From Goodfellowiella coeruleoviolacea (GTDB lineage: Bacteria; Actinomycetota; Actinomycetes; Mycobacteriales; Pseudonocardiaceae), in the NCBI RefSeq assembly GCF_024171785.1, contig NZ_JAMTCK010000013.1, forward strand, positions 209,900 to 273,899: a stretch of DNA of 64,000 bases. The letters are read 5' to 3'. The notes below the pieces were generated by a model. That model saw only the letters and a list, made by a program, of their open reading frames with translations, searched no databases and was not told where the DNA came from. Of this stretch, positions 26,137-36,400 are shown piece after piece; within the stretch, counting starts at the first letter, position 1; each line of letters opens with the position of its first letter. The translations under genes and the position numbers were made by a program.

Positions 26137-26742
26137 ATGACCGCGAAATCAGCGAGGCCCAGCCCGCACCCACCCCCGGTGGATGGTCTGGACCTGTCGG
26201 GGCCGGATCCGAGGTCGGTGTTCGGGCGGCTCTTCGACGAGCACGCGCCGTCGTTGCACGGCTACCTGGCTCGCCGGGTCGGCGACCAGGTCGCCGACGA
26301 CCTGGTGTCCGAGACGTTCCTGGTGGCGTTGCAGCAGCGGCACACCTACGACTCGACCCGGGCCGGGGTGCGGCCGTGGCTGTACGGGATCGCCAGCAAT
26401 CTGCTGCGTCGGCACGTGCGGCAGGAGGTTCGGGGCTGGCGGGCCAGGGCCCGACTGCTGGGCGCGGACCAGGTGCAGACGGAGTCGCACGAGGGACGCA
26501 CGACCGATCGGGTCTCGGCGCAGCAGCGGGTCAGGCAGTTGGCCGGGGCGCTGGCCGCGCTGGAGCCCGGGGACCGGGACGTGCTGCTGCTGACCTCCTG
26601 GGGTCACCTGAGTTCGACGGAGGTGGCCCAGGCCCTGGGCATCCCCGTCGGCACCGTCCACTCGCGACTGCACCGGGTGCGCCGGTGGTTGCAGTCACAC
26701 AGCTCTGTTACGACCAGCGGAATGGAGGACGGCGATGCGTGA
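26137..26742 (+). CDS. ECF-type RNA polymerase sigma factor
   Basis: A 201-residue extracytoplasmic function sigma factor. Region 2 is seen in FGRLFDEHAPSLHGYLARRVGDQVADDLVSETFLVALQQRHTYD with RPWLYGIASNLLRRH, and region 4 in LAALEPGDRDVLLLTSWGHLSSTEVAQALGIPVGTVHSRLHRVRRWL. ATG 26137 is chosen because GAGGGG lies eight bases upstream. The next gene, a membrane protein, starts eight bases before its stop, so the two are coupled and the partner may act as its membrane regulator. This arrangement (SigE-like factor plus CU044_5270 protein) is common in actinomycetes. Confidence 0.93.
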   Translation: MTAKSARPSPHPPPVDGLDLSGPDPRSVFGRLFDEHAPSLHGYLARRVGDQVADDLVSETFLVALQQRHTYDSTRAGVRPWLYGIASNLLRRHVRQEVRGWRARARLLGADQVQTESHEGRTTDRVSAQQRVRQLAGALAALEPGDRDVLLLTSWGHLSSTEVAQALGIPVGTVHSRLHRVRRWLQSHSSVTTSGMEDGDA

Positions 26743-27964
26743 GGGGGATCGGGCCGAGGTGCGGCACGTGTGGACCGCGGACGAACTCGACCACGCGCTG
26801 ACCGGACTGTACATGGAGATCAAGCCTGATCAACGCGGTCTGGCCGGGGTGCGGGAGAAGCTGATGGCGGCGGTGGACGCCCAGCCCCAGCCGCTGCTGA
26901 GCACGGTGGCGGACAGCACTGGGAAGAACAGCACAGGAGAAAGCCGCCCAGCGGAAAGCGGCCCAGGGGAAAGCAGTACGGAGGAAAGCCGCCCGGAGGA
27001 AAGCAGCACGGTGGAGACCGGCACAGCAGACACGGGCACGGTGCGGACCGGCGTGGTAGAGACCGGGGTGGGCGCACGTCGACGGCGGCCGGTGCGCCGC
27101 TGGCTGGCCGCGGCGGCCGCGGTCGCGGTGCTGACGACCGGGGGTGTGCTGGCCCAGACGGTGTTGTTCTCCTCCAGCTCCGCCACCGCCCAGGCGCAGG
27201 AGGCGTTGACCAGCGCCGCCGATGTCGCCGCGCGCGCCAAGGACCCGGTGCTGGCCGACGGCCAGTACCGCTACGTGGCCACCCATGCCTGGTGGATGAA
27301 GGGCGTGGGCGCGCAGAACCAGAACTTCTCCTTCCTCAACGAGAACCTGATCGAGACCTGGATTCCCGCCGACCCGAGCGGCGAGTGGCTGCAACGGCGC
27401 AGCGAGACCGGCAACCGCAAGTGGGTCAAGGGCACCGAGGCCGAGGCCCGCGCGGCCGGGGTGGTGATCGAGGAGTCGCCGTGGCCGGAGCAGCGCGCCA
27501 AGGGGGGCGAGTTCAGCGGGAACCTCCCCGAGCACGGCAACTGGCAGTTCCCCAGGCCGGAGTTCGTCGCCAGCCTGCCCACCGACCCCGAGCAGTTGTA
27601 CGAGCGGCTGCGTGCGGACAGCGGTGGCGGTAAGCACGCCCTGGTCTACGCCGCGGACGCGTTGCGCACCGGTCTGCTGCCCGCCCCGGCCCGCGCGAAC
27701 CTGCTGCGGGCGTTGACCTACCTGCCCGGGCTGGACGTCGTCGACGGCGCCGCCGACCTCGACGGCCACCGGGGCGTGGCACTGGGCGTCTCCGAGGGCG
27801 GCGAGCGTCAGGAGATCATCCTGAACCCCGGCACCGGCGAGCTGATCGGGGAGCGCGAGGTGTCCGACACGTTCTTCGCCGGCATCCCCAAGGGCTCACT
27901 CATCAGCTACTCCGCCATCACCACCGCGGTGGTCGACCACATCGGCGACAAGCCCGCCAGCTGA
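26735..27964 (+). CDS. CU044_5270 family membrane protein, probable sigma-factor partner
   Basis: A 409-residue single-pass protein. Residues 1-55 are cytoplasmic and would face the sigma factor (WTADELDHALTGLYMEIKPDQRGLAGVREKL); a linker of ten five-residue repeats rich in Ser, Glu and Thr (residues 61-110, DNA 26915-27064, unit 15 bp) leads to a basic patch RRRRPVRRW, a membrane helix LAAAAAVAVLTTGGVLAQTVLF and an extracellular domain of about 240 residues with YRYVATHAWWMKG and PTDPEQLYERLRAD. This is the architecture of CU044_5270 family proteins, which are encoded next to ECF sigma genes. An anti-sigma role is inferred; a zinc HxxxCxxC motif is absent. Confidence 0.85.
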   Translation: MREGDRAEVRHVWTADELDHALTGLYMEIKPDQRGLAGVREKLMAAVDAQPQPLLSTVADSTGKNSTGESRPAESGPGESSTEESRPEESSTVETGTADTGTVRTGVVETGVGARRRRPVRRWLAAAAAVAVLTTGGVLAQTVLFSSSSATAQAQEALTSAADVAARAKDPVLADGQYRYVATHAWWMKGVGAQNQNFSFLNENLIETWIPADPSGEWLQRRSETGNRKWVKGTEAEARAAGVVIEESPWPEQRAKGGEFSGNLPEHGNWQFPRPEFVASLPTDPEQLYERLRADSGGGKHALVYAADALRTGLLPAPARANLLRALTYLPGLDVVDGAADLDGHRGVALGVSEGGERQEIILNPGTGELIGEREVSDTFFAGIPKGSLISYSAITTAVVDHIGDKPAS

Positions 27965-27972
27965 TCCGAACC

Positions 27973-28013
27973 GTTCTGGTGGTGGGTGCGACAACAAGCC
28001 CCACCACCAGAAC
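27973..28013. terminator. Bidirectional terminator
   Basis: A perfect 14-bp stem (27973-27986 with 28000-28013) and a 13-base loop lie between the convergent CU044_5270 and GT39 genes. Confidence 0.7.
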
Positions 28014-28052
28014 ACCGTCGGTCGGTTGCCCGCGCGAGTGGTCGAGCCGTGG

Positions 28053-30482
28053 TCAGGCCCGGCACTCGTACAGCGTCTGCACGCCGCCGCCGGGGCCGAC
28101 CCGCACCGGACCGCCCTGGGACTGCTGTTGCCGCTGCTGGTCGACGGGCGTGCCGCCGTAGGCGGCCGGGTCGACCGCGGTGCAGTGCTGCTGGATCCAC
28201 TGGGTGCGCTGCTCGGCCATCCCGGTGTCCCCACCGGCGCCCCGGCCCTGCCCGGCCCGACCGTCCTGAGTGGACTGGTTGGCCCCGTTGGCCTGGCCGC
28301 CGTCCTGTGGTGGCTGCCCCTGGTCGGGTTCACCGGACCGCGTGCCGGCGCCGGGACCCGGCTGGTCCTGCCCGCCGCTGCCCAGCACGTACTTCAGCCG
28401 ACCGTCCCGGACCCACTGGTCGAGCTGGTCCACGGTGGGTGCCTCGTCCCGGCTGCTGAACCCGCCCATGCCGATGACGGTCTCGTCGGTGTTGATGATC
28501 CACGCGGACGCGCCCGCGGCCCCGTTGTCGATGGCCAGCTTGATCTCGGCGTCGCCGGCGTTCCTGGTGACGTAGTCGAGGATCTTGCGCTGCTCGTCGG
28601 TCAGGCTCGACTCACCGCCACCACCGATCATCACCCGCCTCGGCTGCTCCTGGCTGTTCTGCTGCTGGCCGTTCTGCTGCTGGCCGGGCGGGTTGTCCCG
28701 GCCGCCGTCGCGCCGGCCGTCGCCGTCCATCACGTAGCCGGTGCCACCGGGAGCGCCACCGGCCCGCGCGCCCGGGCCGCCCTGCCCGCCCGGACCGGTG
28801 TTCGGGCCGGCCAGCGGGTTGGCGCCGCCCATGTTGCCGCTGGCCCCCAGCGCGGTCGCGGTCGACCACACGCCCGGCGCCAGCAGCGCGGTGACCAGTC
28901 CCAGCACCGTGCCCGCCCGCGCCAGACCGCCACCGGCCAGCCGGGCCCGCCCGAGCCGGGCCACCAGCAGCCCGGCCACGGCGAGCACGCCGATCACCGC
29001 GACGGCGTAACGCAGCCAGCCGTGCCAGGAGGTGTCCCGGGAGACCAGCACCCACGCCCACGCCGCGGTGAGCGCCACCCCCAGCGGCAGCACCACCCAG
29101 CCGTACCCGGTGGGCGCGCGGAAGTCCCGCCACAGCCGCACCAGCCCGGCGCCGGTCAGCGCCGCGATCGCCGGTGCGAGCATCGTCGTGTAGTAGGGGT
29201 GGAAGATGCCCTGGGCGAAGCTGAACACCGCGCCGGTCAGCAGCAGCCAGCCGCCCCACAGCACCCAGCCGCCGCGCTGCGGCCGGTCCGCGGGCAGCCG
29301 CTCCTGCCAGCGGAACATGCCGGCCACCGTCACCGCGACCAGCACCAGCAGCGCCAACGGCAGCAGCCAGCTGATCTGGCCGCCCACCACGTCGTTGAAC
29401 ATCCGGCCGATGCCGGACTCACCGCCGAACCCGCCGCCGCCTCCGCCGGGACCGGCCACGATCATCCCCGGCTCGTTCTGGCCCGCGCCCGGCGGCGGTC
29501 CGCTGCCGTCGCCGAAGAACTGCGTCCCGCCGCCGCCACCGCCGCCCTGGCCGAACACCCGGCCCAACCCGTTGTAGCCGATGACCAGGTCCCAGGCGGA
29601 GCCGTCGGTGCTGCCGCCGATGAACGGCTTGGGCGAGGGCCACAGGTCGACCAGCGCCACCCACCACAGTGACGCCACCCCCGCCACCACCGCGGCCCCA
29701 CCCAGGTCGGCCAGCCGGCGCGGCACCGGGCGGGGGCTGGCCACGACGTAGGCCAGGGCGAACACCGGCAGCACGATCCACGCCTGCATCATCTTGGTGA
29801 CGAACCCGCAGCCGATGAAGAACGCGCTGAGCAGCAGCCAGCGGGTGGCACTGCCCGCGCCGGCCGCCGGTTCCACCGACCTGGTGAACGCGTAGGCGGC
29901 GGCGACCAGCAGCAGCACCAGCAGGGTGTCCGGGTTGTTGTCCCGGTTGATGGCCACCGTGATCGGGGTGAGCGCGAGCACCAGGGCCGCGATCAGCGCG
30001 GCGTGCTCGCCCGCCCACCGGCGCACCGTGCGGTGCAGCAGGAACACCGCGGCCACACCCTCGACCGCCTGGGGCAGCAGCACCGACCAGCCGTGGTAGC
30101 CGAAGATCCAGGTGGAGATCACCTGCGGCCACAGCGCCATCGGCGGCTTGTCCACGGTGATCACGCCGGCCGGGTCGAACGCGCCGAACAGGAAGTTGGT
30201 GAGGCTGCGCGACATCGACTTCACAGCCGCGGTGTAGTAGGTGTTGGCCCACCCGATCGAGCTGAGCGACCAGCAGTAGAGCACGGCGGCCAGCACGCAG
30301 GTGGCGGCCAGCGCCCAGGGCTGCCAGCGCCGCCCGGTCGGCCGCCGCCCAGGGCCAGCTCCCTCCACTGTGGACGGCGCGTCGGGTGTGTCCGGAGTGC
30401 CCGGGATGTCCGGGGCGCCCGGCGTCGGCTCCGGGGTGGGGCTGGCGGGTTCCGGCCCCGTCCGCTGCGCGGCGGAAGTCAT
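28053..30482 (-). CDS. GT39 family membrane glycosyltransferase (ArnT/PMT-like)
   Basis: An 809-residue polytopic protein that would transfer a sugar from a polyprenyl phosphate carrier to an extracellular acceptor. The N-terminus is a Pro/Thr-rich tail; then the first helix and the loop YYTAAVKSMSRSLTNFLFGAFDPAGVITVDKPPMALW with the acidic residue typical of GT39 enzymes, and about a dozen helices to residue 580. Gly-rich extracytoplasmic loops (GQGGGGGGG near 335) and a C-terminal extracellular domain with a Gln/Asn repeat (28641-28685, 15-bp unit) and LTDEQRKILDYVTRNAGDAEIKLA, as in YkcA/B-like mannosyltransferases, follow. ATG overlaps the GT2 stop (ATGA). The GT2 enzyme upstream probably makes the lipid-linked sugar donor. 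Confidence 0.9.
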   Translation of the reverse strand: MTSAAQRTGPEPASPTPEPTPGAPDIPGTPDTPDAPSTVEGAGPGRRPTGRRWQPWALAATCVLAAVLYCWSLSSIGWANTYYTAAVKSMSRSLTNFLFGAFDPAGVITVDKPPMALWPQVISTWIFGYHGWSVLLPQAVEGVAAVFLLHRTVRRWAGEHAALIAALVLALTPITVAINRDNNPDTLLVLLLVAAAYAFTRSVEPAAGAGSATRWLLLSAFFIGCGFVTKMMQAWIVLPVFALAYVVASPRPVPRRLADLGGAAVVAGVASLWWVALVDLWPSPKPFIGGSTDGSAWDLVIGYNGLGRVFGQGGGGGGGTQFFGDGSGPPPGAGQNEPGMIVAGPGGGGGGFGGESGIGRMFNDVVGGQISWLLPLALLVLVAVTVAGMFRWQERLPADRPQRGGWVLWGGWLLLTGAVFSFAQGIFHPYYTTMLAPAIAALTGAGLVRLWRDFRAPTGYGWVVLPLGVALTAAWAWVLVSRDTSWHGWLRYAVAVIGVLAVAGLLVARLGRARLAGGGLARAGTVLGLVTALLAPGVWSTATALGASGNMGGANPLAGPNTGPGGQGGPGARAGGAPGGTGYVMDGDGRRDGGRDNPPGQQQNGQQQNSQEQPRRVMIGGGGESSLTDEQRKILDYVTRNAGDAEIKLAIDNGAAGASAWIINTDETVIGMGGFSSRDEAPTVDQLDQWVRDGRLKYVLGSGGQDQPGPGAGTRSGEPDQGQPPQDGGQANGANQSTQDGRAGQGRGAGGDTGMAEQRTQWIQQHCTAVDPAAYGGTPVDQQRQQQSQGGPVRVGPGGGVQTLYECRA

Positions 30483-31873
30483 TCCGTTCCCTTCTCGTCG
30501 TTGTCCGCGGACCTGTCGCTCGCGGACCCGTTGTCCGCTGGCGGGTTGTCCGCGGGTGGGTTGCTCGCTGGCGGGTTGCTCGCGATCTGCCCGGCACGGG
30601 CCGCCGGCCTCCGGTCCGCGCGGAACACCCAGGTGCGCAGCAGCAGGAACCGCCCTGCCGTGCCCAGCACCGAGGCGACCAGCAGCACCGCCAGTTCGGT
30701 GCCCCGGGTGGCGGTGGGCGCGAACTGGTGCAGCGCCAGCAGCGCCACCGAGGTGAGCGCGTAGTAGAGCGCGAAGACCACCGCGCCCTGCAGGTGCACC
30801 CGACCGGACGGGCCGCGCGCGCCGGTGAAGGTGAACCTGCGGTTGGCCTCGGTGTTGAGCAGCGTGGTCGCGGTCAGCGCGAGCAGGTTGGCCAGCAGTG
30901 GGCCGCACCAGGTGCGCAGCACCGCGTACAGCACCAGGGTGGCCACTGTGGACAGTGCGCCGATGACACCGAAGGACAGCAGCTGCCAGAGCAGCCCGGT
31001 GTCGCGCCTGGCCACCACCGCGTCCGGGTGCAGCGGCCGGGGCTCGGGCCGGTGCGGCAGGCCGCTCACCCTGGCCGCGCCGGTCGCCTTGGCCCTGGCC
31101 ACCCGGACCAGTCCGCGGATGTCGTCCAGTGCCGTCTTGGCCACGTGCACCCGGCTGTCCACGTCCTCCACCCAGTCCACCGGCACCTCGTGCACGCGCA
31201 GTCCGTTGTGCTCGGCGAGCAGCAGCAGTTCGGTGTCGAAGAACCACGCGTCGTCGCGCACGTGGTCGAGCAGCGGCCGGATCACCTCGGTGCGCGCCGC
31301 CTTGAACCCGCACTGCGCGTCGGAGAAGCCGGCGCCGTGGGTGAGCCGGATCAACGCGTTGTAGCAGCGGGAGATCACCTCCCGCCGTGGTCCGCGCACC
31401 GTGCGCGCTCCCCTGGCCAGCCGCGATCCGATGGCGATGTCGGAGTGCCCGTTCACCAGCGGCGCGACCAGTGGCAGCAGCGCGTCCAGGTCGGTGGACA
31501 GGTCCACGTCCATGTACACCACGACGTCGGCGTCGCTCCACGACCACGCCGTGCGCAGCGCCAGGCCCCGCCCCTTGCGGTCCAGGTGCAGCACGCGCAC
31601 CCCGTCGAGCTGCTCGGCCACCTCGGCCGCGACCCGCCTGGTGTCGTCCGTGCTGGCGTTGTCCACCACGGTGATCGTCCAGTGCAGGGGGAAGCGCTGG
31701 CTGAGGTAGTCGTGCAGCACCCGCAGGCACCCCGGCAGCGCGCGCTCCTCGTTGTGGACGGGGATCACCACGTCCACCGTTGCCGTCCACACCGGTGACC
31801 GCGCCCGCCCCGTGCCCTGTTCGGCTGGAACCCGTGGCTGCTCCGGCGCTGCCGCACCACCCATCCCGATCAC
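30479..31873 (-). CDS. Glycosyltransferase family 2 with C-terminal GtrA domain
   Basis: A 464-residue fusion. The N-terminal GT2 domain (VDVVIPVHNEERALPGCLRVL, nucleotide-binding ITVVDNASTDDT, metal site VVYMDVDLSTD) resembles dolichyl/polyprenyl phosphate glucosyl- or mannosyltransferases. Residues about 290-410 form a GtrA-like domain of four helices that may flip the lipid-linked sugar. The C-terminal tail is six near-identical five-residue units of ASNPP/ADNPP type encoded by 15-bp repeats (30494-30583). Start GTG 31873 or ATG 31864; both are close. Coupled to the GT39 gene by a four-base overlap, so donor synthesis, flipping and transfer are encoded together for cell-surface glycosylation. 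Confidence 0.9.
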   Translation of the reverse strand: MIGMGGAAAPEQPRVPAEQGTGRARSPVWTATVDVVIPVHNEERALPGCLRVLHDYLSQRFPLHWTITVVDNASTDDTRRVAAEVAEQLDGVRVLHLDRKGRGLALRTAWSWSDADVVVYMDVDLSTDLDALLPLVAPLVNGHSDIAIGSRLARGARTVRGPRREVISRCYNALIRLTHGAGFSDAQCGFKAARTEVIRPLLDHVRDDAWFFDTELLLLAEHNGLRVHEVPVDWVEDVDSRVHVAKTALDDIRGLVRVARAKATGAARVSGLPHRPEPRPLHPDAVVARRDTGLLWQLLSFGVIGALSTVATLVLYAVLRTWCGPLLANLLALTATTLLNTEANRRFTFTGARGPSGRVHLQGAVVFALYYALTSVALLALHQFAPTATRGTELAVLLVASVLGTAGRFLLLRTWVFRADRRPAARAGQIASNPPASNPPADNPPADNGSASDRSADNDEKGTE

Positions 31874-32112
31874 CTGTCCGCTGCTCGCTCACCGACGCCG
31901 CGGTCGCGGCCCGTTGCTCACAGGTATGCCGGGCGCATGTGCGAGCAGCCTGAACACAACCTCAAAGATCGCTGGGAACCCGGGCACCAGCCGATCGAAC
32001 CGGACACAGTGGACAGGCCGGTGCGGTGGCTCGGCGACCGGCGTCGCCGGCCTCGACGGCAACAGGCTTAATCGGATGACGCCGGACGCGGCCGGCTGCT
32101 TGGCTGCACGCC

Positions 32113-32697
32113 GTGGAAACGATCCGCTTCACCCGCGAACAGGCCGACCAGCTCGCTGGTTTCCTGACCGGCGAGCAGTGGCCCTTTCACAGCACCGTTG
32201 TGCAGCGGCCCCGGGTGCTCCGCCAGGTCGCCGAAGGACACTGGGACGGCCCGTCCGCGCGGACGTTCTGGTTGCGGGAAGCCGGAAACCCCGTTGGGGT
32301 GGTGCGGTTGTTCGACCTGGACGACGGAACACCGCTGTTCGACCTGCGCGTCGCGGGGGCGTGGCGGGGTCGCGGCATCGGCTCGGCCGCGGTGCGCTGG
32401 TTGACCCGGTACCTGTTCACCGAGTTGCCCGAGATCAACCGGATCGAGGCGACCACCAGGCACGACAACCACGCCATGCGCGCGGTGTTGCGCCGCAACG
32501 GATACGTCAAGGAGGCGCACTACCGGCAGGCCTGGCCCGACCAGCACGGCGCACCGCACGACGGGGTCGGCTACGCCGTGCTGCGACGCGACTGGCTGAC
32601 CGGTGCCACCACACCCGTGCGCTGGTCGGACGAGGGGTGCGGCGGCACCGGATCTCGGCCAGCTACCTCCCGTCAGGCGAACTGGCCGGGCTGGTAG
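32113..32697 (+). CDS. GNAT family N-acetyltransferase
   Basis: A 194-residue acetyl-CoA-dependent acyltransferase of RimJ/RimL-like type. The acetyl-CoA pyrophosphate loop is VAGAWRGRGIGSAAVRWLTRYLF, preceded by GVVRLFDLDDGTPLFDL and followed by IEATTRHDNHAMRAVLRRNGYVKEAHYRQAW, the usual C-terminal signature. GTG start, divergent from the GT2 gene. Its last 25 bases overlap the convergent carboxymuconolactone decarboxylase-family gene. The substrate is unknown; acetylation of an amino sugar, amine or N-terminus are all possible. Confidence 0.88.
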   Translation: METIRFTREQADQLAGFLTGEQWPFHSTVVQRPRVLRQVAEGHWDGPSARTFWLREAGNPVGVVRLFDLDDGTPLFDLRVAGAWRGRGIGSAAVRWLTRYLFTELPEINRIEATTRHDNHAMRAVLRRNGYVKEAHYRQAWPDQHGAPHDGVGYAVLRRDWLTGATTPVRWSDEGCGGTGSRPATSRQANWPGW

Positions 32698-33146
32698 TCA
32701 CCGGCCGGCTGCTGGATGATGACGTTCACCCGGTTGAAGGTGTTCATGATGGCGATCAGTGACACCAGGGCGACGAGCTGGTCCTCGTCGTAGTGCTTGG
32801 CGGCGTTCGCCCACACCTCGTCCGGGACGCCACCGGCCGCGTCGGCGATGCGGGTGCCCTCCTCGGCCAGCTCCAGCGCGGCGCGCTCGGCCTCGGTGAA
32901 GACCGTGGCCTCCCGCCAGACCGCCACCAGGTTGAGGCGTTCCCAGGACTCCCCGGCCGCCACGGCGTCCTTGCCGTGCATGTCGACGCAGAAGCCGCAG
33001 CCGTTGATCTGGCTGACCCGCAGCCGCACCAGTTCCTGCGTCGCGGCCGGCAGCGTCGACTCCTCGGTCGCCCTGGCCGCCGAGATGACGTGCTTGAGGA
33101 ACTTGCCCCCGATCGGGTTGCCGAAGACGTTCACGCGAGCTTCCAT
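32673..33146 (-). CDS. AhpD-like alkylhydroperoxidase (carboxymuconolactone decarboxylase family)
   Basis: A 157-residue all-helical protein. The peroxidase motif is NGCGFCVDMHGKDAVAAGE with Cys50, Cys53 and His57, the CxxC-x3-H signature of AhpD-type proteins that reduce peroxides through a disulfide relay; true decarboxylases lack the cysteines. RLRVSQINGC and EQALVALVSLIAIMNTFNRVNV-type segments agree. ATG at 33146. The 3' end overlaps the GNAT gene by 25 bases, which is unusual for convergent genes. A role in oxidative stress defence is inferred. Confidence 0.9.
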   Translation of the reverse strand: MEARVNVFGNPIGGKFLKHVISAARATEESTLPAATQELVRLRVSQINGCGFCVDMHGKDAVAAGESWERLNLVAVWREATVFTEAERAALELAEEGTRIADAAGGVPDEVWANAAKHYDEDQLVALVSLIAIMNTFNRVNVIIQQPAGDYQPGQFA

Positions 33147-33410
33147 GCCGGGCTCCTCTGCCGTTGCCGTTGCCTACACATCCCTGACGAATCCGCCCGA
33201 GGCGATGTGACCCGATGTGGCGTGCGTCTCCCCCGGCCGGGCTGAAGCAGCGGACAGGGCTTTGTCGAGTTCCACGCGCACGATCCCGGCGACGCCGGAC
33301 TGATCACCCACCTGCCGCGCGCGCTGCCGGCCCGGCCGCGCGGCCAGACACCACCGCGGCCGTCCACTGCGGACTCAGGTGGTCGGGCGGTGCCGGCCCG
33401 ACCGGTGGGC

Positions 33411-36400
33411 TCACCGGCCCGCGCTGAACTGGTACTCCGAGCGCAGCCCGTCCTGGTCGGCCACCACGTTCTGCACCACGACCAGCTTCTCCTGGGCGTC
33501 GGCGCCGCGCTGCTCGGAGTACGGCGCGGTGGGCGGGCCGAAGTCGATGCGCCCGGTCACGCCGGTGAACGCGTTGTCCCCGGTGGTCTGGCGCAGGGTG
33601 TCGCGCAGCAGCCGGCGGTCGTGGATGTCGCCCTTGACCGCCTCCACCCGGCTGACCGCGTCCAGCACCACCCACACCGCGTCGTAGGACAGCATGATGT
33701 GGCCGTTGGACGGTGAGCGGAACGTCCTGCCCGCACCGGCCGCGCGCATCTGCTCGTAGTCGTTGAAGTAGCGGTCGACCCCGGCCGGCAGCGGCGAGTC
33801 CGGTCGCATCCGCAGCCAGCCCTGCCGGTCCGCGCCGAAGGTGGTGAAGAACAGCCGCCCGTCGACGAACTCGGCGCGCGACCGCAGGTCGGCGTAGTTG
33901 GCCGTCTCCAACTGGGACAGGTCGTCCGCGCCGAGCACCAGGGTGCGCTGGCCGCAGCTGCTGCGGCTCAGCTCGTCCAGCAGGGTGGGCACCTCGTTGG
34001 TGCGTCCGGTGTAGATCAGCAGCGGGTCGGCGCGGTTGGCGTCGGCGTCCTGGCACATCCGCGCGATGTTCTGGCCCAGCGAGGTGGCGGTGTTGTTGGT
34101 GTCGGCCTCGTAGTCGCGGCTCTGCGCGGGTGAGAGCGGACTGTTCCCGCCGTAGTGCGCGGCCTGGATGGCCCGCTCGTAGTTGATCTTCAGGTCGCTG
34201 CTGTAGTTGTCCCTCGGGTCGGCGAACAGGTACGGCCGGCGGTTGGCGAACCTGGGGTCGCGCAACGCGAACTCGATGGCCACCTGGGTCTGCCGCTCGT
34301 TGGTCGGCGCGGTCCGGAAGAACGCGGGCTTGCCGGTGAACCCGGTCCCGGAGGGGACCGAGCCGACCACGGGGATGCCCTGCCACTCCCCCTCGGGCTT
34401 GCCGAGCAGTTCCGCGGCGACCAGGGTCTCCTCCCTGGTCTGGCCCATGCCGGTGACCGCGACCACGGTGGGGTCGCGCTCGGCCAACTCCTGGATGCGC
34501 GCGGCGGTTTCCTCGGCGTACACGGAGTTGCCGCCGAAGTTGGCCGGGATCACCCGCAGCAGCGGGTTGCGCGGCAGCAGGCTGGAGGATCCCCCGTCCG
34601 GACCGGCGAAGCGGTTCCAGTCGCGCTGGGTCAGGTAGGCGCCGCGCAGCTCGTTCACCCCGGCGGACAGGTCCCGCTTGGGCGGTTCGTCCGCCGAGCT
34701 GAGCATGGTGGCCACCACGATGGTCACGTAGGACCGGCCGCCCGGGGAGTTGTGCTCGGCGAGCACCTGCTCGTTCTGCTCCTGGATCAGCCGGGTCAGC
34801 TGCTCCACCTCGTAGTCGTCGCCGGAGAGCTTGGTCTCGCCGTAGGCGAACAGACCGCCGGTGTCGGCGAGCCCCACGCACTGGCCGTGGTCCACTTTGG
34901 ACAGCGTGAAGCTGTCGTCCCACAGCGTCGAGGCCACCGCGCCGACGTTGAGCACGCCGAACCGGTCGCAGTGCTGGCTGGTGTGGTTGGCGTAGACGAG
35001 CACGTAGCCGGCCAGCAGCACGACCACCAGGCCGGCCGCGGTCTTGCGGATGGTGTTGCGGCGCGGCCACACCCTCGGGTAGGCCAGGCTGACCCCGGCC
35101 CGGCAGTACTTGGGCAGCTGCGGCGCGGGCCCGGCCGGGGTGTTGTCCTCGGCCGCGTGCAGCAGCCGCCGGTACTCGCCCAGCCACGCGGTCACCGCCG
35201 GGATGGCCTCCTCGCCCAGCTCCCGGAAGCCGCGCACCACGTCGTCGTAGCGCGCGGGGGTGCGGCGGCGCGCGCTGGTGCAGGACCGCAGCCACCACAG
35301 CGCGCGCACCAGCGCGGCCACGTGCGTGGCGTTCGCCCTCGTCGTCGACTGCCGCACCACCCGGCCGAGCAGGTGGACCAGCCGGGACTCGGCCACGGCC
35401 GGGGTTTTCGGCGGCATGGGCGCCTCGGTGATCGCGATCAGCGTCTCCACCCACTCGGTCTTGCCGGCCCCGATGCGCGGCGCGAGCCGGGTGGCGACCT
35501 CCTGCACCTCCTCCAGGGCCAGGGCGTGGTAGAGCATGTCCTCGAAGCGGCCCTGCTCGGCGTAGTAGTGGTGCAGCCGGGTGTGCACCTCGTGGTACGA
35601 CGGCCGGGTGCCAGCCGGCCGCGTCTGCAACTGCTTGGCCAGCAGGTCGCGCAGCAGCGGGTGCAGCACGACGGTGCTGCCGTCGCCGACCCGGCTGGCG
35701 AAGCTGTAGCGGCACAGTCGCGCCCAGATCTTGGTGGCCTGTTCCTGCGGCACCAGTGCCTCGATGGTGGCCACGTCCAGCCGGCGCGGCGCGGCCAGCA
35801 CCGCGAGCAGTTCCCTGGTCAGCGTCCGCTCGGCCACGCCGTGCTCGTCCACCCCGCGCTCGCCCACGCCCCGGAACCGTTGCAGGAACTTGAACAGCAG
35901 GAACTCACCGATGGTCTCCCCCGGCCGCACACCCGGCTCGTTGTACGGCGCCGGCTCGTCGAAGACCGTCCGCACCGAGGGGATCAGCCGGTCCCTGCGG
36001 TACACGTTGTCCACGCTCTGCGCGGTCAGCCGGACCGCGAGCGGGTGCCCCCTGGTCACCTCGTACAGCTCGTTGACCACGATCTCGGCCTGGCCGGTGC
36101 CGCCCCTGCGCTGGTTCCACTCGGCCAGGAACCGCCGCACCTGGTTGAGGTCGAACGGCCGCAGCCGCACCGGCAGGTACGCGGCCTCGACCGAGGCGGT
36201 GGGCCCGGCCGCCAGGAACCGCTGCTGCCAGTTGGCGTACCACGCCCTGGCCGCGTCGTCCGGGGTGGGCTCGCCGCGCTCGGGCCCGGCGGCAGCGGTG
36301 GACGTCGGGATCTCCTCGATGTCGGGCTGGCCCTGTTTGGTGGCGATGACCAGCAGCGGCACGTCCGGGGAGCGCAGCTTGGCCTCGGCGAGCAGTTCGA

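Noticed and set aside
28053-31892. A single 1279-residue protein covering both glycosyltransferase genes
   Set aside because: The upstream part of this frame is the shadow of the GT2/GtrA gene in another frame; the real GT39 gene starts at 30482 with an ATGA overlap.
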